Of a stretch of 64,000 nt of DNA, positions 54,781 through 64,000 are shown piece by piece. How positions within the stretch are numbered: the stretch's first letter is position 1; each line of letters starts with the position of its first letter. The position numbers and the translations under genes are program-made. This DNA is from Lepus europaeus (taxonomy: Eukaryota > Chordata > Mammalia > Lagomorpha > Leporidae). The stretch lies in assembly GCF_033115175.1 (NCBI RefSeq), contig NC_084835.1:25005858-25069857 (forward strand), in the 5' to 3' direction. The notes under the pieces are model-generated. The model saw nothing but the letters and a program-made list of their open reading frames with translations. It was not told the DNA's origin and ran no database searches.

Positions 54781-55530
54781 GACTTGGAATATGACTTGCC
54801 ATTTTCTCATAGCCTGTATGGTCTTTGATGAGAAGTTAGCTGTGAGTCTAATTGGAGAGCCTCTGAAATTAATCTGACCTTTCTCTCATGCACATTTTAG
54901 AATTTTTTTTCTTTATGTTTTACTGTGGAAAGTTTGATTACATGTGCTGTGGTGAAGATCTTTTCTGGTCATGTCTATTAGAAATTCTGTGTGCTTCCTG
55001 TACTTGGATGTCCCTTTCTTCAAATTAGGTAAGTTTTTTTTTTTTTTTTTACAATTATTTCACTCAAAGTGCCTTCTCATCCATTTTCTTTTTCCATGCC
55101 TTCAGGAACTCCTAGATCCTGTATGATGGGTCATTTGATAGTATCCTGAAGATTCCCTACATTGTTTTTATTTTTCTAATATCTTTTTCTTATTTTTTTG
55201 TCTGTATAATTTTCTGTGATTTGTCTTCTGAGTTGATATTCTTTATTCTGCTTCATGTATTCTGTTATTAAGGCTCTCTAGTGTATTTTTTGTTTGTTCT
55301 AGTGAATTCTTCTTTTCCAAGATTTCATTTTGCTTTCTCTTTAAGATCTCAATTTTGTTGGAGAAATTTTCTTTCATCTCAGGTATGGATTTCATTAGTT
55401 CATGCTTTTTTTTTCTGATTACTTCTAAATAATACTATGATCAATATTTTGAATCCCGTTTCTGGTATTTCTTCAAACTCTCCATCTTCACAAGGTAATA
55501 TTGAGGGGTTACATTCTTTTGGGGGTGTCA
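54781..55530 (-). mobile_element. L1 no. 1, ORF1 remainder
   Basis: TTTGATGAGAAGTTAGCTGT, CACATTTTAGAATTTTTTTT and the following text are the ORF1 complement continuing from 45529. It runs to the ORF1 N-terminal region (TTCTTTTGGGGGTGTC near 55518). No open frame of note. Confidence 0.82.
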
Positions 55531-55620
55531 TGGAGAAGCTTGGACTTGAATTGGCACTCAGATATGGGATACTGGCTTCCCAAGTGGTAGCTTAACCCTC
55601 TGTTCAACAACACTGTCCCT
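55531..55620 (-). mobile_element. C-SINE head fragment
   Basis: GCTTGGACTTGAATTGGCAC through CAACAACACTGTCCC is the head-side third of a type A SINE. The 3' part is absent. Confidence 0.75.
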
Positions 55621-55624
55621 ATAG

Positions 55625-55865
55625 CTCCTGTTCTGATTCTCCTCTTCCTGTTAATATATTCCCCAGGAAGCAGCAGGTGATGGTTGAGGTCCTTGGATCT
55701 CTCATTTGGGAGACCTGGATTGAATTCTAGGTTCCTACCTTCTGCCTAGCTAACCCCTGTTTGATATGGGCATTTGGGGAATGAACTGATGGATGGGAGA
55801 TCTCTATTTTTCTAGCTTTGTTTTATTTTTCCTTTCTCTACCTTTGCTTCTCTAGTAATAAAATA
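55625..55865 (+). mobile_element. Old C-SINE fragment
   Basis: CCCCAGGAAGCAGCAGGTGA, CATTTGGGAGACCTGGATTG and GGGCATTTGGGGAATGAACT match the old class (compare 3779-4085 and 60862-61257). The tail is degraded. Confidence 0.72.
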
Positions 55866-55879
55866 TTTCCTTCTTTCTT

Positions 55880-56281
55880 TTTTTTTTAAAAAAAGATTTA
55901 TTTGTTTATTTGAAAGAGGAAGAGGGAGGGAGAGGGGGAGAAGGGGGAAAGAGGGGAGAGGGAGGGGGGGGGGGAGAGAGGGTGAGGGGGGGAGGGGAGA
56001 GAGAGAGAGAGAGAAAGAGAAATCTTCCATCTACTGGTTCACTCCCCATATGGCTGCAACAGCCAGGTCTGGGCCAGGCCTAAGCCAGGAACCAGGAATG
56101 TCATCTAGGTAACCCACATGAGTTCAGGGACCCAAGTGCTTGGGGCATCTTCTATGCTTTCCCAGGCAAATCAATAGGGAGCTGGATCAGAAGTGGAGCA
56201 ACCAGGACTTGAACTAGTGCCCATACGGCATGCTGGCACTGCAGGAGGTTGCTTAACTCGCTATGCAACAGTGTCAGCCCC
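55880..56281 (-). mobile_element. C-SINE type A with G-rich purine expansion
   Basis: AAAAAAAGATTTATTTGTTT start and head AACAGTGTCAGCCCC. The (GA)n part at about 55918-56022 has become a GGGGAG-rich tract including GGAGGGGGGGGGG. Confidence 0.87.
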
Positions 56282-57681
56282 AAAAGATTTCTTAGTTTTA
56301 TAAGTGGTTGACTCTTTCCTGCTTATTATTAGTTGAATTGGGTTTGCTATACATATTTTTATTGATGTATGAAAGAGAATAAAAACCAGTATTTTATAAA
56401 ACTTTGGTAGCAGGTGATGTCAGTTTCTTAGGTGAGGTTTTTCTACATGGAGTGGAATCTGGCAGAGGGCCAGAAGGGTTGGGAGTTCCACGTTTAAAGG
56501 AATAGTGGACATGGAAGTTCTGAAGAAATGATTTCTGAGGAAGTCATACAGCCCAGAGCGAGTAGTGAGTCTCAGGTGATTCAGCTTACCTGGAAAATAG
56601 GTGTGGTAGCTACATACACTTGGGGCCAGCTTCTGCATTACTGATAGATGTGAAATATGCATAATATCACATAGCTGGATGCTATGTGATATAATTATAA
56701 GCATAGAATTTTATATTTGAAGTGAGGACATTAACTGGTACATGGATTTAAAAAGGTCAAATTGTCCGTGTCTTAATAGCTTTTTTTTTTTTTTTTTTTT
56801 TTTTAAAAAGTAGAAGAGTACCTCAAGCCCTGTGCATGGCCCTTTTGGAATATTAGGTCCTGCCTCCTGTTGAAATACATGACTTCTCAAACCTGGCTAC
56901 ATGACAATGTGAAGATACATGTTGGACTTCCTTAGTGTCTGAGCTTCCTTTACAGAGCCTGGTGGCTTTGGAACAGCCAAGAAAATGGTCAAGATTATGT
57001 ATCGTTATACTGGCGATTTTAAAAACTGATGTAACAGCCTGGTTTATTTCTGGTTTGGGGTAATGTGGAAGGGTATGCAATTTTGAAGTGTTTTGTTACA
57101 TAGTCGTAATCCTTAAGGGAACTTAGACTGTGGACAAAAATGCACACGCAGTGCAGTTCTGTTTTCTTTCTGTTGTTGAGGGAGTTCACTTTTACACAGC
57201 AAGCACATAGCTTCCCTGGTTTCAAGAAGTTTTTATTCAGAAGTGCATTTGCCCTTCCTTTTGTTGAATTCTTTCCCCTTCTTTCTCTTGAAAACTAAGT
57301 TCCAAAATATAGTATCTTCTTTCACTAAATGTTTGTTCCTTTCTTACTATGGGCAGTTCATACAATGCAAAAATATTAAACAGTTGGTTTTAGTGTGTTA
57401 TGTAACTTTGCTGTGTATCAAACTAATTTCTATAAGTTTTTCATCTTTAACCTCAAATCATGTAATTAATTAATTTATTAATTAATTGTGATTAATAAAA
57501 GCTAAAGGAAAATGATCCTTTATTGAGTTGATGATTAGACTTGCATTTAATTTCCTGGATTATTGAAAAAGTATTATACCAGAGTATTAAAAGACATGAA
57601 ATATTTTATTCATAAATATAACCTTTAAAAGGATTGTATTTTATGAGGTCATCATTTTGATATGAATCATGTAAATGTTGA
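56282..57681. other. Long unique intronic stretch
   Basis: About 1.4 kb free of SINE and L1 apart from a long T-run (about 56780-56804) and an AT-rich (TTAAT)n-like patch at about 57460-57490. Two blocks, 56400-56700 and 56830-57220, are GC-balanced and have no repeat resemblance. No splice-bounded exon was recognised. Confidence 0.5.
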
Positions 57682-57694
57682 TACTATGCTGTTT

Positions 57695-58041
57695 TTTTTT
57701 TTCTTTTTTTTTTTTTGACAGGCAGAGTGGACAGTAGAGGGAGACAGAGAGAAAGGTCTTCCTTTTTGCCGTTGGTTCACCCTCCAATGGCCGCCGTGGT
57801 AGGTGCGCTGTGGCCGGCGCACCGCGCTGTTCTGATGGCAGGAGCCAGGTGCTTATCCTGGTCTCCCATGGGGTGCAGGGCCCAAGCACTTGGGCCATCC
57901 TCCACTGCACTCCTTGGCCACAGCAGAGAGCTGGCCTGGAAGAGGGGCAACCGGGACAGGATCGGTGCCCCGACCGGGACTAGAACCCGGTGTGCCGGTG
58001 CCGCTAGGCGGAGGATTAGCCTAGTGAGCCACGGCGCCGGC
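57695..58041 (-). mobile_element. C-SINE type B, young
   Basis: TSD TACTATGCTGTTT at 57682-57694 and 58042-58054. Carries the ACAGTAGAGGGAGACA variant shared with the 4202/4547 pair. Confidence 0.95.
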
Positions 58042-58096
58042 TACTATGCTGTTTATTATACGTCTAGTATTTTAAGAGATTCACTCAATTGTCTTT

Positions 58097-58441
58097 ATTT
58101 ATTTATTTATTTTTTTGACAGAGTGGACAGTGAGAGAGAGAGACAGAGAGAAAGGTCTTCCTTTGCCGTTGGTTCACCCTCCAATGGCCGCCGTGGCTGG
58201 CGCGCTGTGGCCGGCGCACCGCACTAATCCGATGGCAGGAGCCAGGTGCCTCTCCTGGTCTCCCATGCGGGTGCAGGGCCCAAGCACTTGGGCCATCCTC
58301 CACTGCACTCCCTGGCCACAGCAGAGAGCTGGCCTAGAAGAGGGGCAACCGGGACAGAATCCGGCGCCCCGACCGGGACTAGAACCTGGTGTGCTGGCTC
58401 TGCAAGGCGGAGGATTAGCCTATTGAGCCGCGGCACCGACC
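58097..58441 (-). mobile_element. C-SINE type B with mixed diagnostic sites
   Basis: TSD ACTCAATTGTCTTT at 58083-58096 and ACTCAATTGCCTTT at 58442-58455. Combines GATGGCAGGAGCC (youngest variant) with CCCATGCGGGTGCAGGG and CAGAATCCGGCGCCCC (older variant). Confidence 0.93.
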
Positions 58442-58455
58442 ACTCAATTGCCTTT

Positions 58456-58789
58456 TGGCACTCGTGTGTAATATAATCTATATGTTTTAAAAAAGTGACA
58501 TTAAAAGAATAGTTGATGTGGAGAAACATTATTAGATATTAATTGTCTCCCCACCTATATTCATGGGTGTTAATTCAACTGCTTTGCTAGTTACAAAGCT
58601 GTGTTATTGGAGTAAAAGTGTATTTGTAAACTGTATGGGAACTATACATTAAGGATAAAACCATTTTCTTACATTAAAAAAACAGTATTTTTAGCGGTGG
58701 TAAATTTTACTTTTGGCTCTGTTTTACTGTTGTAATCTATTTCTTTTATCAATAGAAAAGTATATTTTTCTTTTTAGTTTTTAATTTTT
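58456..58789. other. Unique intronic sequence
   Basis: Nothing recognised. Confidence 0.45.
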
Positions 58790-59128
58790 AATTTTTTATA
58801 AGTTTTATTTAAGTTATACAAATTTCATGTATTTTATATATACAGATTTAGAAACATAGTGATACTTCCCACCCTGTTCTCCCTGCTGCTCATGCTCCCA
58901 TTCTTCTTCCTCCTCCCTATCCTATTCCCACTGTTAATTTTTACAAAGATCTATTTTCAGTTTAATTTGTACTCATAAGATTAACCCTACATTAAGTAAG
59001 AGTTGAACAAATAGTATGAATAAAAAACAAAAGAACAACAACAACAAAACACTTCTCTTCAACAGTTGAGACAAAGGCTGTAAGCAATCATCAAATCTCA
59101 AAATGTCAATTTCACTACTATATATTAC
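58790..59128 (-). mobile_element. Older L1 3' end fragment
   Basis: AATTTCATGTATTTTATATA, CCCACCCTGTTCTCCCTGCT and AGTTGAACAAATAGTATGAA parallel the L1 3' UTR at 13925-14220. Truncated within the 3' UTR. Confidence 0.8.
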
Positions 59129-59703
59129 CTTTCAGGGAAATGTGTAAATCTTCCAGTATTAAACAAGAATTACTCATTGATAATTATTGATCACCAATAA
59201 AGCATAAAATATTTGCATGATTAGTGTGAGTTTATTCTTAATTCCCTTATTCTTAAAAAATGACCATTGACTGTCTCATGCTTTGAGACATAGATCTGTT
59301 TCACCTGGCTTTTATTTATAACTTATCTCCATAAAATGCTATCTAGAACTCTGTTCATTACTTAAGACTTCCATGAAAACCAACTAAATATAGAAAGTAA
59401 ATTAGAAACATAAGAGAAAAAATCAACCAAAATGTGTTTCTTAATTTAGTGCCCTAGAACAGACTGGCCTACCACACTAAGCTTATTTTCTTAGTCTATC
59501 TAGTTTATTTCTTGAGTGTACAGTTTTTCACAAAAAGCCAAACTGGGTATCACTTAAACTAGACTTAAAGAAAATCCTTTATAACATTTAATTAACCAAC
59601 AAGAAATAAATATAAAAGTTATATACCAAAAAGAACCATGGAAAGAATAGTACTAAATAAGCAAAGTAAAACACGTTATAATCCCATTCAGAACACATAC
59701 TAT
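59129..59703. other. Unique intronic sequence
   Basis: AT-rich. Nothing recognised. Confidence 0.45.
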
Positions 59704-60030
59704 GGGGCCAGCACTGTGGCGTAGTGGGTAAAGCCGCTGCCTGTGGTGCTGGTATTCCTATGGGCACCAGTTCGAGTCCCAGCTGTACCATTTCTGATCT
59801 AGCTCTCTGCTATGGCCTGGGAAAGCAGTGGAAGATGGTCTAAGTCCTTGGGCCCATGCACCAGCGTGGGAGACCTCGAAGAAGCTCCTGGCTCTGGATC
59901 GGCCCAGTTCCAGCCCTTGTGGCCATTTGGGGAGTGAACCATTGAATGAAGACTTCTCCCTCTCCCTGCCCCCCGCCCCTGCCTCTCTGTAACTCTGCCT
60001 TTCAAATAAATAAATACATCTTAAAAAGAA
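59704..60030 (+). mobile_element. C-SINE type A, full length
   Basis: Head GGGGCCAGCACTGTGGCGTA, B-box-like GTTCGAGTCCC, body TGGCCATTTGGGGAGTGAAC and tail CCTTTCAAATAAATAAATAC. Confidence 0.92.
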
Positions 60031-60109
60031 AACTTAGTATGAATGCAGATCATGATCTCACTTTTTAAAAAGTCGGTTTATACAAGATAAGATTGAAAAT
60101 GACAAAATA

Positions 60110-60441
60110 GGAACCCAGCATTGTGCTGAAGCAGGTGGAGCTACCGTCTGCGATGCCAGCATCTCATATCGGCACCAGTTTGAGACCTGGTGCTCCACTT
60201 CTGAGCCAGCTCCCTGCTAATGGCCTGGAAAAAGCAGTGGAGGATGGCTTAGGTGCTTGCGTTCCTGCCAACCATGTAGAGACCTGGAAGAAACTCCTGG
60301 CTCCTGTCTTCAGCATGTCCCTGTCCTGACCTTTGTAGCAATTTGGGGAGTGATCCAGATCCAGCAGACAGAAGATTTCTGTCTCTCCCTCTCTATAACT
60401 TTGACTTGCAAATAAAGAAATAAGTATTAAAAAAAAAAAAG
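60110..60441 (+). mobile_element. C-SINE type A, diverged
   Basis: Head GGAACCCAGCATTGTGCTGA, body CTCCTGGCTCCTGTCTTCAG and tail ACTTGCAAATAAAGAAATAA followed by an A-run, into which the next SINE is inserted. Confidence 0.87.
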
Positions 60442-60447
60442 AAACTG

Positions 60448-60790
60448 GGCCGGCGCTGTGGCTCAACAGGCTAATCCTCTGCCTTGCGGCGCCGGCACAC
60501 CGGGTTCTAGTCCCGGTCGGGGCACCGGATTCTGTCCCGGTTGCCCCTCTTCCAGGCCAGCTCTCTGCTGTGGCCAGGGAGTGCAGTGGAGGATGGCCCA
60601 AGTGCTTGGGCCCTGCACCCCATGGGAGACCAGGATAAGTACCAGGCTCCTGCCATCGGATCAGCGCGGTGTGCCGGCTGCAGTGCGCCAGCCGTGGTGG
60701 CCATTGGAGGGTGAACCAACGGCAAAAAGGAAGACCTTTCTCTCTGTCTCTCTCTCACTGTCCACTCTGCCTGTCAAAAAAAAAAAAAAA
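60448..60790 (+). mobile_element. C-SINE type B, young, plus strand
   Basis: GGGCCGGCGCTGTGGCTCAA head, CGGCGCCGGCACACCGGGTT, body GGCCCTGCACCCCATGGGAG and tail CTCTGCCTGTCAAAAAA. AGAAACTGG before and AAAAACTGG after indicate insertion into the poly-A of 60110-60441. Confidence 0.93.
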
Positions 60791-60861
60791 AACTGGAAAA
60801 ATAATAAAAAAACAAAGTGTAAAAGCAAACAATAAAAACAAAGGTTCTAAAATGTTAACTG

Positions 60862-61257
60862 CGGGTTGGACATTATGGTACAAAGGCTTTAAGCCAACAC
60901 CTGGGGTGCCCACAATCTATATTTAGTACCTGATTCAAATCCCAACTGCTCTACACTTCCAATCCAGCTTCCTACGAATGTAAGTAGGAGGCAACAGATG
61001 ATGGTCGAGGTACTGAGGTCCTGGCCACCCACGTGGGAGATCTGGATGGAATTCTTGGATCCTGGCTTTGGCCTTGCCTAGCCTCAGCTGTTGTGGGCAT
61101 TTGGGGCATGGCCCAGCAGCAGATGGAAGCTCGCGTTCACTCTTGCTCTCCTCTCCTTCCCAACCCCACGCTACTCACCACTCCTCTCACTCCCTGCCTA
61201 ACTACCTCCCTGTCTGGTCACTCTGCCCTTCAAATAAACAAACAAATCTTTAAAACT
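60862..61257 (+). mobile_element. Old C-SINE, full length
   Basis: Head GGGTTGGACATTATGGTACA, body CACCCACGTGGGAGATCTGG and TTGTGGGCATTTGGGGCATG, unusually long pyrimidine part (61140-61225) and tail CCCTTCAAATAAACAAACAA. Confidence 0.83.
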
Positions 61258-61272
61258 ACATTGCTAACTAAA

Positions 61273-61274
<2 letters not shown>

Positions 61275-61309
<35 letters not shown>

Positions 61310-61629
61310 TTTGACAGGCAGAGTGGACAGTGAGAGAGAGAGAAAGGTCTTCCTTTACCGTTGGTTCACCCTCCAATGGCCGCTGTGGCCTGCTCGCTGC
61401 AGCCGGCCCACCACGCTGATCCGAAGCCAGGAGCCAGGTGCTTCTGGTCTCCCATGCGGGTGCAGGGCCCAAGGATTTGGGCCATCCTCCACTGCACTCC
61501 CGGGCCACAGCAGAGAGCTGGCCTGGAAGAGGGGCAACCGGGACAGAATCCGCCACCCCGACCGGGACTAGAACCCGGTGTGCCGGTGCCGCAGACGGAG
61601 GATTAGCCTATTGAGCTGCGGCGCTGGCC
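61275..61629 (-). mobile_element. C-SINE type B with (ATT)n tail
   Basis: The poly-A tail has become an (ATT)n array (about 12 units, 61275-61311). Body GACAGGCAGAGTGGACAGTG to head CTGCGGCGCTGGCC. TSD approximately TAAATATTATTATT / TAGACTTATTATTATT. Confidence 0.92.
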
Positions 61630-62430
61630 TAGACTTATTATTATTCCTCTGACATTGGTACAGAAATAGTCTCTTGCTTTGTAAATTTCATTCACCTACC
61701 TAGACATTACAATCCTAGTGAAGAGAACCAAAAAAATGACAGCTTACATTTCAACTTAAATGTCATTGATTGTAGTTACTAAAAATTATAAACTTGACTA
61801 AAATAAGTTTAAAACTATATAGTAAATATGAAACTTCATAATGGATATCCAGAAAGATTACATTAAAAATATCAACCCTCCTCCCAAAAAATCAAAACCC
61901 TGAACTCTAAAAATGCCATTTATAAGCAAATATGATTAAAAATTAAGGTAACAAATGAGACTAAATTTCTCATGGACATGTTAATTCCTATTTTATATTG
62001 AAATCATTAAAGATTTTAAATTTAATAGTTACTCAGAGTATATTTTAAGCACTTCACAAAGAAAATGAAAAATAATATGAAAGTTTTAAAAAAATAATCA
62101 CAGACTTAAGAGGAAAAAAAGCAAATTACAGATTTTAGAAAAACAGGGATTCATTAATAAAATTCATAAGCTCTACTATTTGAAGGAAGTTAATGTAAAA
62201 ACTATAAGAAATTGAGAACACTTGATAATTGTCATAAAGGAAAGAGGAAAGCACACTAGTATGTAAATGTTCTTAACATCACCAGTGCTCAGCAATTACT
62301 TGCTGTGAAAAGAAGTGTGACAAGCCTAAGGTTCACTTCTGTCAACTTAACTCTGAATTCTACCTTCCATAATGGTCATGCAAAAAATCACTTTGTATAT
62401 AAATCAAAAAATCACTTCAAACCAATTTAA
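61630..62430. other. Unique AT-rich intronic sequence
   Basis: No recognised repeat, exon or RNA gene. Confidence 0.5.
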
Positions 62431-62439
62431 AAAATACTT

Positions 62440-62766
62440 TTTTTTTTTTTTGACAGGCAGAGTGGACAGTGAGAGAGAGACAGAGAGAAAGGTCTTCCTT
62501 TTTGCCATTGGTTCACCCTCCAATGGCCGCTGCGGCCGGCGCATCTCGCTGATCCGAAGCCAGGAGCCAGGTGCTTCTCCTGGTCTCCCATGCGGGTGCA
62601 GGGCCCAAGGACTTGGGCCATCCTCCACTGCCTTCCTGGGCCATAGCAGAGAGCTGGCCTGGAAGAGGGGCAACCGGGATAGAATCTGGCACCCCAACCG
62701 GGACTAGAACCCGGTGTTCCGGCACCGCAAGGCGGAGGATTAGCCTGTTAAGCCACAGCGCCAGCC
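62440..62766 (-). mobile_element. C-SINE type B
   Basis: T-run, GACAGGCAGAGTGGACAGTG, CGAAGCCAGGAGCCAGGTGC and head CACAGCGCCAGCC. Flanks AAAAATACTTTT / AAAAATTACTTTT form the TSD. Confidence 0.93.
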
Positions 62767-63297
62767 AAAAATTACTTTTAAATATTTAATTTCATTAGGC
62801 TAGACAAACATGTCAATTAGAAGAGAAACACTACTGAATATCACTCTTTTAAATATACATGACTATTATTTACACCCAAGCATCAGATTAATTTATGTGA
62901 GAGCAACAACTTTTAAACATATACAGAAAAAAAAAAAAGGTAGTTATTTACACTGCTGCCTAGCTCTGTGCTAGGTGTTTTCACATCTATAATCACAAAC
63001 ATTGCTGACTATTACTCTGTTAAATATGAATTGCTATTTATATTGTGAAATGCTTTTGTCAATCACCGAATGTGAGTGAAGCTATACTACACCAAAGAGC
63101 AAGCAGAACTACTGTAGTTGCTGCCAAAAGAAGATGCAGAACAGTATCAGCATTGTTAACCCTAAAGAATGAAGCCTCTATACAGAACAGGCCATGTGAC
63201 GGTCAACAATCAGCAATCTTTCAAAAAAATACCAGGTACAATCTGGTGAAGACAAATCAAAAGCACTAAATGCAGCCCCCAACAGAAAATACCCTTT
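62767..63297. other. Unique intronic sequence
   Basis: An A-run near 62926-62937. A 74-codon frame at 63045-63269 has no recognised features. Confidence 0.45.
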
Positions 63298-63311
63298 GAT
63301 AAAAGTTTTTT

Positions 63312-63644
63312 TTTTTAAAGATTTATTTATTTTACTTGAAAGTCAGAGTTATACAGAGAGAGGAGAGGCAGCGAGAGAGAGAGAGGTCTTACATCCACCG
63401 GCTCACTCTCCAGTTGGCCACAATGGCCGGAGCTGTGCCGATCCGAAGCCAGGAACCAGGAGCTTTTTCCAGGTCTCGCATGCGGATGCAGGGGCCCAAG
63501 GACTTGGGCCATGTTGTTCTGCTTTCCCAGGCCATAGCAGAGAGCTGGATTGGAAGTGGAGTAGCCGGGTCTTGAACTGGTGCCCACATGGGAGGCCGGC
63601 AATGCAGGCAGTGGCCTTACCTGCTACGCCACAGCGCTGGCCCC
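63312..63644 (-). mobile_element. C-SINE type A
   Basis: TSD TGATAAAAGTTTT at 63298-63310 and 63645-63657. TAAAGATTTATTTATTTTAC start and GCCACAGCGCTGGCCCC head. Confidence 0.94.
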
Positions 63645-63657
63645 TGATAAAAGTTTT

Positions 63658-63911
63658 AAACCTTTTATTTTACAGGTATAACATACAGTCCTCATTGGCA
63701 AAAGAAAAAAATGCAAATTTATTTATCCCTCTACCCTCAGCTAACACCTGCACAGGAAATAGAGATAGGAAAATGAAAAACACTATTTCTCTTCCATTGC
63801 ATATGATAATTAAAAATAGTTTAATAAAAAATCATCAATTTTGAAAAGGACAGACTTGCACAAAAATCATTCTAGAAATTATTTAGATAACCAATTGTGA
63901 ATTCAAGAGCA
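63658..63911. other. Unique intronic sequence
   Basis: Nothing recognised. Confidence 0.4.
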
Positions 63912-64000
63912 CAAAGTAACATATGGTATCTTTCTTTCTGGGGACTTGCTTGCTTCACTAAGGATAATGGTTTCAAGGTCATTGATTTTGTTGCAAAAAA
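63912..64000 (-). mobile_element. L1 3' UTR fragment running off the right edge
   Basis: AAAGTAACATATGGTATCTT and CATTGATTTTGTTGCAAA parallel the L1 3' UTR/ORF2 boundary elsewhere (for example 14240-14320 and 28160-28240). Confidence 0.7.

Noticed and set aside
57715..58227. 170-codon plus-strand open frame
   Set aside because: It spans two type B SINEs and the short DNA between them. The protein text is SINE-derived.
63045..63269. 74-codon plus-strand frame
   Set aside because: No recognised family, no Kozak or splice context. Likely chance.
1..64000. A novel gene system or operon-like cluster
   Set aside because: Apart from the single host exon, every sizeable open frame maps to SINE or L1 sequence or is compatible with chance. 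Nothing indicates an undescribed coding system.

Overview
The window looks like intronic DNA from a leporid lagomorph, most likely rabbit (Oryctolagus) or hare. The main evidence is dozens of copies of the lagomorph tRNA-derived C-SINE, together with L1 elements whose 3' UTR has the same G-rich/purine-rich layout in every copy. No bacterial, phage or organellar gene was found. Only one segment looks like host protein-coding sequence: an 84-nt exon at 24682-24765 (+). Its translation begins VICSFRGSVPQG and ends LEKCEG, which fits the N-terminal SH3 domain of a DOCK-B guanine-nucleotide exchange factor, best matching DOCK3 from memory. The window would then be the end of one DOCK3 intron (1-24681), the exon, and the start of the next intron (24766-64000), with the gene on the + strand.

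Three SINE classes are used in the feature list. Type A has head GGGGCCRGCGCTGTGGC and tail CTTTCAAATAAATAAATC. Type B is younger and CpG-rich, with head GGCCGGCGCCGYGGCTC and tail CTCTGCCTGTCAAAAA. 'Old' means strongly diverged relatives. A minus-strand copy appears on the + strand as T-run, (GA)n, body, then GCCGGCC. Where target-site duplications (TSDs) could be read, they fix the element ends.

Layout. 1-8250: plus-strand L1 tail, SINE clusters and a hAT-like DNA-transposon fossil. 8585-23950: an ancient minus-strand L1 cut into pieces by SINEs and by a block of about 9.9 kb (10700-20637). That block holds another L1 tail, several SINEs and an older near-full-length L1 (13925-20572). 23950-25725: the exon and its best-preserved unique flanks. 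25726-28634: two L1 3' pieces back to back. 28635-39815: unique intron with SINEs, two MIRs and one L1 3' end. 39816-55530: a nested stack of minus-strand L1s three levels deep, including a young 5.8-kb element with its own 5' UTR, ORF1 and endonuclease domain but an altered middle of ORF2. 55531-64000: SINEs and AT-rich unique intron.

No new biological system was identified. The most notable structures are the L1 nest, the foreign inverted L1 5' UTR inside ORF2, an L1 lineage with a tandemly doubled 3' UTR, three places where two retroelements appear to have used the same target site, and a strong antisense bias of retroelements relative to the host gene. All family names come from recall and pattern recognition, since no database search was possible.
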